The notes under the pieces: generated by a model
Seen by the model: only the letters and a program-made list of their open reading frames with translations
Told to the model about the DNA's origin: nothing
The model's database searches: none
Shown here: in pieces, positions 1 through 6,389 of the stretch
Layout: every line of letters begins with the position of its first letter
Position numbering within the stretch: position 1 is the first letter of the stretch
Assembly: GCA_003567055.1 (NCBI GenBank)
Contig: PXAW01000398.1
Span: 1 to 8,331, forward strand
Direction of reading: 5' to 3'
Length of the DNA stretch: 8,331 bases
Source: Hyphomicrobiales bacterium
Lineage (GTDB): Bacteria > Pseudomonadota > Alphaproteobacteria > Rhizobiales > Beijerinckiaceae
Position numbers and translations under genes: made by a program

Positions 1-315
1 CGCCACACGCTGCGCATCGAAGCGGATGAAGGCACGCAGCCGATCGGGCGTGTCGAAATCGACCACGATCATCTCGACCGGCCCGTCCGTGCGGGTCTGG
101 AACTGGAAGCGCCCTTCGAATTTCAAGGCGGAACCGAGCAGGGCCGTCAGCGCCGCCGCCTCGCCGAGGACGCGCGCCACGGCTTCGGGATAGCCGTGGC
201 GTTTGATCATGGTATCGATGGCCGGGCCGAGCCGTACCACCCGTCCCCGCAGGTCGAGGGGCTCGACCGCGAAGGGCAGGATCAGGTCGTCGGCGCCGTC
301 GAACGGCACGCTCAT
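1..315 (-). CDS. hslO: Hsp33 redox-regulated chaperone, N-terminal part (runs off left edge)
   Basis: The 105 residues visible match the N-terminal domain of Hsp33, a cytosolic holdase chaperone activated by oxidative unfolding. Recognisable stretches are the [14 protein letters not shown] segment near residues 22-35, the [22 protein letters not shown] helix near 40-61, and the [15 protein letters not shown] strand region near 66-80. The C-terminal zinc centre (CxC and CxxC) lies outside the window and cannot be checked. The ATG at 313-315 overlaps the argF stop as ATGA, and a GGGAGG ribosome site lies just upstream at 320-325, so translation is probably coupled to argF. The argF-hslO order is common in Rhizobiales. 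Identification is by family recognition from memory. Confidence 0.9.
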   Translation of the reverse strand, partial: MSVPFDGADDLILPFAVEPLDLRGRVVRLGPAIDTMIKRHGYPEAVARVLGEAAALTALLGSALKFEGRFQFQTRTDGPVEMIVVDFDTPDRLRAFIRFDAQRVA

Positions 316-1280
316 ACCGCCTCCCAGAGACCCGCCTCGAGGCCGAAACACCAGGCCAGCACGCCCTTCTGGGCATGCAGGCGGTTCTCCGCCTCGTCGA
401 AGACGACGGAATTCGGACCGTCGATCACGGCATCGGTCACTTCCTCGCCGCGATGGGCGGGCAGGCAATGCATGAACAGCGCGTCCCTGTCGGCGAGCGC
501 CATCAGATCGGTATCGACCTGATAGGGCTTGAGCAGGTTGTGGCGTCGCCCCTCATCCTCGTCGCCCATCGAGACCCAGCAATCGGTGACGACCGCCTGC
601 ACGCCCGATACCGCCGCGCGCGGGTCGGTGGTCAGGTTGAGACGCGCGCCATTGGCGCGGGCCCAGGCGACGATCTCCGCCGGCGGCGCAAGCTCCGCCG
701 GGGTGGCGACGTTGATGGTGAAGTCGAAACGCGCCGCCGCATGAATCCAGGAGGCGAGCACGTTGTTCGAATCGCCCGTCCAGGCCACCGTGGCACCGGC
801 GATCGATCCGCGATGCTCCTCGAAGGTCATCACATCCGCCATGATCTGGCAGGGATGCGTGTCCTTGGTGAGACCGTTGATCACCGGAACCTCGGCATTG
901 TCGGCCAGCTCCTGCATCGCCTCCTGTTCGAGGATGCGGATCATGATCGCATCGACATAGCGCGAGAGCACGCGCGCGGTATCGGAGATGGTCTCGCCGC
1001 GCCCGAGCTGCATCTCGGTGCCGGTGAGCATCAGCGTCTCGCCACCGAGCTCGCGCATGCCGACATCGAAGGAGACGCGCGTGCGCGTGGAGGGCTTGTC
1101 GAAGACCATGGCCAGCGTCTTGCCGGCGAGCGGCTTCACCGCCGACGGCGTGCCCTTGCGACGCTTCGTCTTGATCGCCGCGCCGAGCGCGAGAATGCGG
1201 CGCAGCTCCGCCCCGTCCATGACGGCGAGATCGGTGAAATGGCGCGGCTTCGCCCGGGGAGGGGTCATGCTGTCGTTCAT
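312..1280 (-). CDS. argF: Ornithine carbamoyltransferase
   Basis: This 322-residue cytosolic enzyme joins carbamoyl phosphate and ornithine to give citrulline in arginine synthesis. The length is normal for the family. The carbamoyl-phosphate loop STRTR is at residues 64-68, HPCQ at 142-145, the ornithine-binding SMG loop at 237-239 within SMGDE, and the catalytic HCLP at 271-274; all key residues are intact. The start was set at the ATG at 1278-1280 because the reading frame further upstream only overlaps argD and has no family similarity. A GGGAG ribosome site sits 7 bases before this ATG (1288-1292). The start overlaps the argD stop as ATGA, and its own stop overlaps the hslO start in the same way. 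It is therefore the middle gene of a coupled argD-argF-hslO operon. Confidence 0.97.
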   Translation of the reverse strand: MNDSMTPPRAKPRHFTDLAVMDGAELRRILALGAAIKTKRRKGTPSAVKPLAGKTLAMVFDKPSTRTRVSFDVGMRELGGETLMLTGTEMQLGRGETISDTARVLSRYVDAIMIRILEQEAMQELADNAEVPVINGLTKDTHPCQIMADVMTFEEHRGSIAGATVAWTGDSNNVLASWIHAAARFDFTINVATPAELAPPAEIVAWARANGARLNLTTDPRAAVSGVQAVVTDCWVSMGDEDEGRRHNLLKPYQVDTDLMALADRDALFMHCLPAHRGEEVTDAVIDGPNSVVFDEAENRLHAQKGVLAWCFGLEAGLWEAV

Positions 1281-2485
1281 GTCGATGCTCCCGCCTTTTC
1301 CGATGCGGCCATGCTGTCCTGCAGGGCGATACATGCGGCTTCGATGCGCTGCACGCCTTCCAGCAGATCGGCTTCGCTGATGGTCAGCGGCGGATAAAGC
1401 CGCACGACATTGTCGCCGGCGGGGATGCACAGAAGATGCTGTGCCCGCGTGGCGGCGACGAAATCGGCATTGGGCACATTGAGCCGCAGGCCCGTCATCA
1501 GCGCCGTACCGCGGATCTCGCCGATGATATCGGGGAAGCGGTCGCCCAGTTCGGCCAGGCGCTGGCGCAGGACCAGGCCGGCATGATTGACTTGGTCGAA
1601 AAAGCCCGGCTCCTCCATCACGTCGAGCACCGCATTGCCGACCGCCATGGCGAGCGGATTGCCGCCGAAGGTGGTGCCGTGGCTGCCTGCCGTCAGGCCG
1701 GTTGCCGCATCCGCCGTGGCGAGAACCGCACCGACCGGGAAGCCGCCGCCGAGTGCCTTGGCCACGGACATGATGTCGGGCGCGACGCCGGACCATTCAT
1801 GGCCGAACAGCTTGCCGGTGCGCCCGAAGCCGGTCTGGACCTCGTCATAGATCAGGAGCGTGCCGGTCTCGTCGCACAATTCCCGCAATCCGCGCAGGCA
1901 GACATGCGGTACGGCCCGCACGCCGCCCTCACCCTGGATCGGCTCGATCATGATCGCAGCCGTCTGCGGCGTCACGGCAGCGCGCATCGCCTCGTGATCA
2001 CCGAAGGGAACCTGGTCGAACCCCTCCGCCTTGGGCCCGAAACCTTCCAGATACTTCGCCTGACCGCCGGCGGCGATGGTGGCGATGGTGCGCCCGTGAA
2101 AGGCGTTCTCGAAGGTGAGGATGCGATAGCGCTCGGGCTGGCCCTTCAGATAATGATAGCGCCGCGCCATCTTGATGGCGGCCTCATTGGCTTCCGCACC
2201 GGAATTGCAGAACATCACCTGATCGGCGAAGCTGTTATCCGCCAGACGCTGCGCCAGCCGTTCACCCTCCGGAATCTCGAAGATGTTGGAGACGTGCCAG
2301 AGCTTTTCCGCCTGCGCCTTCAGCGCCTCGACGAGCCGGGGATGGGCATGGCCCAGATTGTTGACGGCGATGCCGGAACCGAAGTCGAGATATCGCTCCC
2401 CGCGTCGCGTCACGAGCCAGGATCCTTCGCCTCTTTCGAAGGCGAGCGGCACGCGGGCGTAATTCGGAACGAGGGGCGAATTCAC
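1277..2485 (-). CDS. argD: Acetylornithine aminotransferase (PLP enzyme)
   Basis: This 402-residue class III aminotransferase makes N-acetylornithine from N-acetylglutamate semialdehyde in arginine synthesis; related enzymes also act on succinyl-diaminopimelate. Visible family marks are [15 protein letters not shown] near residues 32-45, the [10 protein letters not shown] phosphate-binding segment from 94, the FHGRT motif at 129-133, [11 protein letters not shown] from 214 and the PLP lysine K243 in SVAKALGGG. The start is the GTG at 2483-2485, with an AAGGA ribosome site 8 bases upstream. The frame can be extended to a TTG at 2530, but that extension has no ribosome site and carries the Arg-rich tail [15 protein letters not shown], unlike the family. 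The stop overlaps the argF ATG. It is the first gene of the arginine operon and lies behind a strong promoter and hairpin leader. Confidence 0.96.
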   Translation of the reverse strand: MNSPLVPNYARVPLAFERGEGSWLVTRRGERYLDFGSGIAVNNLGHAHPRLVEALKAQAEKLWHVSNIFEIPEGERLAQRLADNSFADQVMFCNSGAEANEAAIKMARRYHYLKGQPERYRILTFENAFHGRTIATIAAGGQAKYLEGFGPKAEGFDQVPFGDHEAMRAAVTPQTAAIMIEPIQGEGGVRAVPHVCLRGLRELCDETGTLLIYDEVQTGFGRTGKLFGHEWSGVAPDIMSVAKALGGGFPVGAVLATADAATGLTAGSHGTTFGGNPLAMAVGNAVLDVMEEPGFFDQVNHAGLVLRQRLAELGDRFPDIIGEIRGTALMTGLRLNVPNADFVAATRAQHLLCIPAGDNVVRLYPPLTISEADLLEGVQRIEAACIALQDSMAASEKAGAST

Positions 2486-2509
2486 GGAACTGTTCCTTCT
2501 GGCTGATGC

Positions 2510-2557
2510 TCCGCCTCGGGCGGATCGCAAAACAAAGAGCCGCCCGGAAGGGGCGGC
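2510..2557 (-). promoter_or_regulatory. argD mRNA leader with two hairpins that can swap partners
   Basis: Read on the minus strand from 2557, the leader contains segment 1 GCCGCCC (2557-2551), segment 2 GGGCGGC (2545-2539), a T-rich tract (2538-2529), segment 3 TCCGCC (2524-2519) and segment 4 GGCGGA (2515-2510). Segments 1 and 2 form a 7-bp stem followed by the T-rich tract, which has terminator form. Segments 3 and 4 form a 6-bp stem with a CGA loop. Segment 2 can instead pair with CCGCCC (2523-2518), which would disrupt both hairpins. This is the layout of an attenuator. The same element could simply terminate transcription arriving from the HIG1 gene. The pairing is visible in the sequence; the function is inferred. 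Confidence 0.5.
2529..2557 (-). terminator. Terminator-like hairpin plus T-tract between the HIG1 gene and argD
   Basis: On the minus strand a 7-bp GC-only stem with the 5-base loop CTTCC is followed by the T-rich run TCTTTGTTTT. It can end transcripts from the HIG1 gene (stop at 2640). It lies at or just after the predicted argD start site, so it would also affect argD transcripts. Confidence 0.6.
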
Positions 2558-2563
2558 GCACGG

Positions 2564-2591
2564 ATTGTATGATCAAGACCTGTTCTGTCAA
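2564..2591 (-). promoter_or_regulatory. Sigma70-type promoter for argD-argF-hslO
   Basis: On the minus strand a perfect -35 TTGACA (2586-2591) and a -10 TACAAT (2564-2569) are separated by 16 bases. The predicted start is near 2557, giving a leader of about 72 bases before the argD GTG. That start coincides with the first base of the GC hairpin. The match to consensus is unusually good for a GC-rich genome. Confidence 0.72.
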
Positions 2592-2609
2592 TGTAATCTT
2601 GGCACATCA

Positions 2610-2630
2610 CGCGGATATACGGTATCCGCG
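2610..2630. repeat. 8-bp perfect inverted repeat between the HIG1 gene and the argD promoter
   Basis: The arms CGCGGATA (2610-2617) and TATCCGCG (2623-2630) flank the 5-base spacer TACGG. The repeat lies about 20 bases upstream of the argD -35 and 10 bases past the HIG1 stop. No T-run follows on the minus strand, so it is more likely a protein-binding site or an mRNA 3'-end stabilising hairpin than an intrinsic terminator. Confidence 0.55.
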
Positions 2631-2639
2631 CCCCGCGCT

Positions 2640-2831
2640 CTACAGCGCCCGATACCAGACCACCCCCATGATCACGACGAGGGCGAGAGCCTGCAGCAGC
2701 ACGCGCGCACGCATCAGGTTCTGCGAGGTGCTGGCCGAGCCGCCACGCATCATGTTGATCAGGCCGAGCACCAGCACCAGAACCACGGCACCGACTGCCA
2801 CGAGCACGAAGACATCGCTGAAAGTGTTCAT
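2640..2831 (-). CDS. HIG1-domain twin-transmembrane small protein
   Basis: This 63-residue inner-membrane protein has two hydrophobic helices, roughly residues 6-27 and 44-62, joined by a short polar loop. The loop ends in Q37-N-L-M-R41-A-R43-V-L-L-Q47, which fits the QX3(R/H)XRX3Q motif of the hypoxia-induced gene 1 (HIG1) family exactly. Mitochondrial relatives (Rcf1, HIGD) associate with cytochrome oxidase; the bacterial role is poorly defined, so a respiratory-complex role here is only inference. The ATG is preceded by GAGG 3 bases upstream and GAAGG 10 bases upstream. It stands alone between the lipoprotein gene and argD, with hairpins on both sides that probably isolate its transcription. 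Confidence 0.85.
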   Translation of the reverse strand: MNTFSDVFVLVAVGAVVLVLVLGLINMMRGGSASTSQNLMRARVLLQALALVVIMGVVWYRAL

Positions 2832-2846
2832 CTGCCTCGAACCTTC

Positions 2847-2867
2847 AAAACAGGTCCGGTAAGGACC
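2847..2867 (-). terminator. Weak terminator-like hairpin upstream of the HIG1 gene
   Basis: On the minus strand, GGTCC (2867-2863) pairs with GGACC (2857-2853) around a 5-base loop, followed by TG and a TTTT run (2850-2847). It lies between the lipoprotein gene's stop (3002) and the HIG1 ATG (2831). The stem is only 5 bp, so termination would be weak. Confidence 0.35.
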
Positions 2868-2903
2868 CCGATCCCCGTATCGCCGGAGATCGCATCATGT
2901 CAT

Positions 2904-2921
2904 GCATGCGCAGGCGCATGC
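2904..2921. repeat. Near-continuous 18-base palindrome
   Basis: GCATGCGC (2904-2911) and GCGCATGC (2914-2921) are perfect complements separated by only AG. The 2-base gap disfavours a hairpin with full arms and favours a dimeric protein-binding site. It lies about 73 bases upstream of the HIG1 ATG and may be its operator. A second short inverted repeat, CGGTC-GCAT-GACCG, lies close by at 2939-2952. Confidence 0.5.
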
Positions 2922-3001
2922 CGGTCTGTGTCGCATATCGGTCGCATGACCGTGTTCGGCAACCCCTTTGGACAACCCCGGTACTCTGATCCGCTGTGCC
3001 T

Positions 3002-4255
3002 TCACGCTTCCAGGGATTGCGGCGCGGGCGAAATCGTCGCCGCCTCGCCGTCGCGTACCTCGTAGACCGCATAGCCGCGATCGTTGCTGCCGTCGCGGTT
3101 GAAGCGGAACACGCCATCGGCGCCGGCAAAGCCCGACGTATTCGTCAGCACGCCCTCCGCGAAGCGCTGTTCGCCCTGCGTGCGCGTCAGCGCCGCCGCG
3201 AGGGAGACGGCGTCATAGGCGAGGCTGGCGATGCGCACCGGGTCGGAGCCGAAACGCTCGCGATAGCGCCGCGAGAAGGCCTCGAACCCGGCCTGGGGCG
3301 GCGCGGCGAACCAGCCGCCGCGCAGGGCCGGCAATGACAGCACCGACGGATCGTTCCACACACCGGTGCCGATCGGCTTGACGCGGGCAGGGTCGAAATT
3401 CACCTGCGACAGCGCACGCCCCACTGCGGGCATGGAATCGGGCGTGTCCGGGATGAACAGCGCATCGACGCGCGGCGAAGAGCCGGCAATCGCATTCGAC
3501 AGGCGCCGAACGGCATCCTGCGGCGAACCGGGGCGATAGCGCTCCTGCGCCACGATGCGCAGGCCACGCGCATCGGCCGCGCGCCGGAACGCGGTCTCGG
3601 CGACCTCGCCATAGCCGCTCTCGGGGATCAGCGCGGCGACGTCGCGGCGATTCTCGCGCGCGGCATGGGCGGCGATGCGCGCCACCTCGTCACGCGGCAG
3701 GAATCCCATCAGATAGACGCCCGAGCGTGCCACGGAGGCGTCGGTCGAGAAGGCGATCATCGGGACGCGGTTATCGCGGGCGACTTCGCCTGCCGATTGG
3801 ACGGACGCTGCGAAAAGCGGGCCGAGAATCAGCTCGGCCCCATCCGCAATCGCCTCCTGCGCGGCGCTGCGCGCCTGCGATGCCGAGCCGCGATCATCCT
3901 TGACGACCAGCCGGATCTGCGGATCGTCGAATTCCGCGAGCGCCATTTCGGCGGCGTTGCGCAGATCGCGCGCCGCCGCACCGCCGGCGCCGGAGCCCGA
4001 GAGCGGCAGGATCAGCGCCACGCGCACGGTGCCGTCACCGATGGAATCGTCCCGGTCGCTCTGATCGGCGCCGCCGACGAGTCCCGGGGGCTGTCCGGAG
4101 AAGGGCGTGATGCAGCCGGCCAGGGTCAGTCCCAGCCCGCCGGTGAGGAGGCCGGCGACGAGCCGGCGGCTCGGGCGCAGACGCAGATCTGCGGCAGCGG
4201 CGGCATGCGTCGCGAGCGGGAGCGGCAGGTTGCCGGGTCGGCGGGGCGCAGTCAT
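3002..4255 (-). CDS. Lipoprotein with periplasmic-binding fold, 'penicillin-binding protein activator' type (LpoA C-domain-like)
   Basis: The 417-residue product starts with a basic N-region, a hydrophobic stretch at about 32-47 and the lipobox LAGC with lipidated Cys48, so it is a predicted lipoprotein. The rest is a type-1 periplasmic-binding fold like that of branched-chain amino-acid binding proteins and of the LpoA C-terminal domain: VRVALILPLSGSG opens the first lobe, then AELILGPLF and VPMIAFSTD. It lacks the TPR-like N-terminal domain of gammaproteobacterial LpoA. A role in activating peptidoglycan synthases is inferred from family naming and from adjacency to rsmI-yraN, which also flank lpoA (yraM) in E. 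coli. The ATG at 4255 is chosen because GAGGG lies 8 bases upstream; the ATG at 4312 has no ribosome site and would add 19 residues before the signal region. Without transporter genes nearby, an amino-acid uptake role is less likely. Confidence 0.82.
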   Translation of the reverse strand: MTAPRRPGNLPLPLATHAAAAADLRLRPSRRLVAGLLTGGLGLTLAGCITPFSGQPPGLVGGADQSDRDDSIGDGTVRVALILPLSGSGAGGAAARDLRNAAEMALAEFDDPQIRLVVKDDRGSASQARSAAQEAIADGAELILGPLFAASVQSAGEVARDNRVPMIAFSTDASVARSGVYLMGFLPRDEVARIAAHAARENRRDVAALIPESGYGEVAETAFRRAADARGLRIVAQERYRPGSPQDAVRRLSNAIAGSSPRVDALFIPDTPDSMPAVGRALSQVNFDPARVKPIGTGVWNDPSVLSLPALRGGWFAAPPQAGFEAFSRRYRERFGSDPVRIASLAYDAVSLAAALTRTQGEQRFAEGVLTNTSGFAGADGVFRFNRDGSNDRGYAVYEVRDGEAATISPAPQSLEA

Positions 4256-4324
4256 GGGGTCATCCCTCGTCTTGCGGTCAGGCGGCGCCTTGGTTACGGA
4301 TGCGGTCGACATTTAACACCGACA

Positions 4325-4362
4325 CGTTAATGGTTTGGTTAACGATTTCATACGCGTGTCAA
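4325..4362 (-). promoter_or_regulatory. Candidate promoter/operator for the lipoprotein gene with inverted TTAA repeat
   Basis: On the minus strand a perfect TTGACA (4357-4362) could be a -35, with an AT-rich -10 region downstream. That region contains the inverted repeat CGTTAA (4325-4330) and TTAACG (4339-4344) around TGGTTTGG. The paired TTAA boxes, with ACCATTAAC and TTAACCA half-sites, resemble the alphaproteobacterial CtrA site (TTAA-N7-TTAA), but the spacing here is 8. No good -10 hexamer at 16-18 spacing can be named. CtrA control is suggested, not shown. Confidence 0.38.
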
Positions 4363-4369
4363 GTCACGA

Positions 4370-4411
4370 ATCCGCAAGACCGCCCTGATCCGCAAGATCG
4401 CCCTGATCCGC
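4370..4411. repeat. 18-bp tandem repeat, 2.3 copies, upstream of rsmI
   Basis: The unit ATCCGCAAGACCGCCCTG (4370-4387) recurs at 4388-4405 with a single C-to-T change, and a third partial copy ATCCGC follows at 4406-4411. It lies in the divergent intergenic region 60-100 bases before the rsmI ATG. No coding sequence is supported there. It may be replication slippage or repeated binding sites. Confidence 0.8.
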
Positions 4412-4469
4412 CGGGCGCAGCCGGGGGCGGGCCGCTTGCGACCGTGACCATTGCCGGGAGTTGAACCAG

Positions 4470-5480
4470 ATGGCGAAATCGCCGATTCCGAATCGCCCCG
4501 CAGCAACGCCCGATCCGGCACGGACCGGGGCGGCCACCGGTGACGTGCCGGTCACGGCCGCTTCGCGCGGTACCGGGCGCCACGGCGTCTTCACGGCTTT
4601 CGGCCTCGCCGCCGAGACGCAGCCGCTTTCGCCCGGGCTTTATGTCGTTGCGACTCCGATCGGCAATCTCGAGGACATTTCGCTGCGTGCCTTGCGCATT
4701 CTCGCCGCCGCGAACGCGATTCTCGCCGAGGATACGCGCATCACCCGGCGGCTGCTGGCGCATTACGGCATCACCACACCGCTCGTCGCCTATCACGAGC
4801 ATTCCGCCGAAGCCGTGCGCACGCGCATGGTCGCGCGTTTGCAGGCGGGGGAGGCGCTCGCGCTCGTCTCCGATGCGGGCACGCCGCTCGTCTCCGATCC
4901 CGGCTACAAGCTCGTCCAGGCCGCCATCGCGGAAGGCTTGCCGGTCACGCCGATACCGGGCCCGTCCTCGGTACTCACCGCGCTGGTCGTCTCGGGGCTG
5001 CCGAGCGACCGCTTCTTCTTCGAAGGGTTCCTGCCTTCGAAATCCGGTGCGCGCTGCAACCGTCTGGCGGCGCTTGCGACGATTCCGGGCACGCTGATGC
5101 TGTTCGAATCAGCACAGCGCCTGCCTGCCATGCTCGCGGATGCGGCGCAGATGCTCGGCCCGCGTCCGGCGGTCGTGGCGCGCGAACTGACCAAGATGTT
5201 CGAGACGGTACGCCGGGGCAGCCTCGCGGAGCTCGCGGAGCAATTCGCGGAAGAAGGCCCGCCCAGGGGCGAGATCGTGGTGCTGATCGGCGAGGCGGCG
5301 GAGGAAGACCGGCGCGCCGATGCGATGGGCGATCTCGACACCGCCCTGGGCGACGCGCTCGCCTCGCACAGCGTCAAGGATGCCTCCGCGATCGTGGCGG
5401 CGCGGCTCGGCCTGCCCAAACGCGAAGTCTATGCCCGCGCCATCGCGCTTGCGCGCGGCACATCGGGGGACGGCGCCTGA
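4470..5480 (+). CDS. rsmI: 16S rRNA (cytidine-1402-2'-O)-methyltransferase
   Basis: This 336-residue SAM-dependent methyltransferase of the tetrapyrrole-methylase fold modifies C1402 in the ribosomal P site together with RsmH. Motifs visible are YVVATPIGNLEDIS from about residue 58, AEDTR at 86-90, SDAGTP at 134-139, the IPGPSS loop at 162-167 and FFFEGFLP at 182-189. The C-terminal tail from about 290 is the usual helical region. Relative to E. coli RsmI the core is preceded by roughly 40 extra Pro/Ala/Thr-rich residues, probably disordered. The ATG at 4470 is preferred because GGGAG (4456-4460) lies 9 bases upstream; the in-frame TTG at 4461 abuts that site directly. Its stop shares one base with the yraN start (TGATG), indicating coupled translation. 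Confidence 0.96.
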   Translation: MAKSPIPNRPAATPDPARTGAATGDVPVTAASRGTGRHGVFTAFGLAAETQPLSPGLYVVATPIGNLEDISLRALRILAAANAILAEDTRITRRLLAHYGITTPLVAYHEHSAEAVRTRMVARLQAGEALALVSDAGTPLVSDPGYKLVQAAIAEGLPVTPIPGPSSVLTALVVSGLPSDRFFFEGFLPSKSGARCNRLAALATIPGTLMLFESAQRLPAMLADAAQMLGPRPAVVARELTKMFETVRRGSLAELAEQFAEEGPPRGEIVVLIGEAAEEDRRADAMGDLDTALGDALASHSVKDASAIVAARLGLPKREVYARAIALARGTSGDGA

Positions 5481-5917
5481 TGCGCAGCGAGCGGCAAGGC
5501 GGGCCTGATGCCGATGACGGGCAGAGCACGCAGATCGGGCAGGGTGCCACGCGCAAACGCAAGCGCCGCCGGGCATTGTTGCGGGGCCATCTCGCCGAAT
5601 GGCTGGCGATGGGGTTTCTGATCTGCAAGGGCTACCGCCCGCTCGAACGCCGTTTCGCGGCTGCGGGCGGCGAGATCGATCTGATCATGAAGCGCGGCGG
5701 CACGGTGATCTTCGTCGAGGTGAAGGCGCGCGCGCGGCTCGATCTGGCGCAGGCCGCGATCGGCGCGCGCAAGCACAGGCTGTTCAACCGCGCTGTGCGT
5801 GCCTGGCGCGCCCGCAACCCCTGGAGCACCGGCTTCACCCTGCGCGCCGATGCCGTCTACGTCACCCCGTCCGCCCTGCCGCATCACGATATCGATGCCT
5901 TCGCCATCGTGGAATGA
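5480..5917 (+). CDS. yraN: YraN/UPF0102 family endonuclease-like protein
   Basis: This 145-residue cytosolic protein has a restriction-endonuclease-like core. The family motif GHLAE is at residues 36-40, followed by GYRPLERRF, then GGEIDLIM (E65, D67) and [11 protein letters not shown] (E80, K82), which form the expected metal-binding E...D...ExK set. The first 30 residues are charged and longer than usual, ending in the basic cluster RKRKRRR. Biological function in the family is not firmly settled. It overlaps the rsmI stop by one base, and the rsmI-yraN pair is widely conserved. In many relatives gshB follows yraN; here a tRNA gene and insertion debris follow instead. Confidence 0.93.
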   Translation: MRSERQGGPDADDGQSTQIGQGATRKRKRRRALLRGHLAEWLAMGFLICKGYRPLERRFAAAGGEIDLIMKRGGTVIFVEVKARARLDLAQAAIGARKHRLFNRAVRAWRARNPWSTGFTLRADAVYVTPSALPHHDIDAFAIVE

Positions 5918-5969
5918 CGCGCCGACGGAAGCCGGTCGCGAATTTTTCAGGCAACCTGCGCGCCGACCC

Positions 5970-6035
5970 TTGCGCTTGGCTGGCCATGCGGTATACACCG
6001 CAGCGCAGATCGGACACGCCACCGCAATGGTGGCG
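5970..6035 (+). promoter_or_regulatory. Probable tRNA-Ser promoter and structured leader
   Basis: TTGCGC (5970-5975) and TATACA (5992-5997) are separated by 16 bases, predicting a start near 6004 and a 45-base precursor leader before the tRNA. The -10 lies inside a palindrome, TGCGGT (5987-5992), ATAC, ACCGCA (5997-6002). Downstream, CGCCACC (6017-6023) and GGTGGCG (6029-6035) form a 7-bp hairpin in the leader, which may alternatively mark the end of the yraN mRNA. Confidence 0.45.
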
Positions 6036-6048
6036 CGAATGTCCCGCC

Positions 6049-6138
6049 GGAGGGGTGGCCGAGTGGTTTAAGGCGCACGCCTGGAACGCGTGTATACGGG
6101 AAACCGTATCGAGGGTTCGAATCCCTCTCCCTCCGCCA
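6049..6138 (+). tRNA. tRNA-Ser (anticodon GGA)
   Basis: This class II tRNA folds fully. The acceptor stem is GGAGGGG with TCCCTCC (one G-U pair). The D arm is GCCGAGTGGTTTAAGGC. The anticodon stem CACGC/GCGTG carries loop CTGGAAC with anticodon GGA at 6083-6085. A long variable arm ATACGG-GAAA-CCGTAT is typical of serine. The T arm GAGGG-TTCGAAT-CCCTC carries the canonical TTCGAAT loop. The discriminator is G and CCA is encoded at 6136-6138. It decodes UCC and UCU. It ends at the boundary of a disordered, IS-bearing region, so its 3' end is a plausible insertion target. Confidence 0.97.
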
Positions 6139-6389
6139 GCACAACTGAACTTTCCCCAACTTACTGTTTTTTCAATATTGTCTTGAATACTCAGTATGAC
6201 TCTCCCCATAGGTCGAGAGCGGTCCGGGTTTCCCAAGTAGTCAGCAATGGCAGGGGTGGTGTTTTAGTTCCAGGTTTGATCCGGATTGTGTGGACCGCGT
6301 CGCATTCACTTAGAGAATCAGTCTGTGGGCGGAAGCTGCAGGGAGACCCATTCTTCAACCAGGAGACTGAAGAGCAGCAAATCTCTCAA
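6139..6389. other. AT-richer non-coding stretch after the tRNA
   Basis: No supportable gene was found. The first 60 or so bases are strikingly AT-rich for this genome and contain a T6 run (6167-6172) that may help end the tRNA transcript, though no GC stem precedes it. Short inverted repeats are present: CAATATTG (6173-6180), TTCAA/TTGAA nearby, and ATACT-C-AGTAT around 6187-6197. Composition and lack of coding suggest imported or degraded DNA. Confidence 0.6.

Noticed and set aside
375..1397. Long plus-strand open frame opposite argF
   Set aside because: It is the antisense shadow of argF codon bias in GC-rich DNA, with no family similarity, and argF on the minus strand has all catalytic motifs.
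1281..1796. N-terminal extension of the argF frame
   Set aside because: The stretch is an alternate frame of argD, rich in Arg and Gly, without transferase similarity; the ATG at 1280 has a ribosome site and the ATGA overlap.
1436..2506. Long plus-strand open frame opposite argD
   Set aside because: It is an antisense shadow of a fully motif-supported argD.
2486..2530. Upstream TTG start for argD
   Set aside because: No ribosome site precedes it, and the GTG at 2485 has a well-spaced AAGGA and matches family N-termini. Kept only as a possible arginine-rich leader idea.
3665..4330. Plus-strand open frame opposite the lipoprotein gene
   Set aside because: It is an antisense shadow; the minus strand has signal, lipobox and fold motifs.
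4904..5576. Minus-strand open frames opposite rsmI and yraN
   Set aside because: They are shadows of genes with clear motifs on the plus strand and have no ribosome sites.
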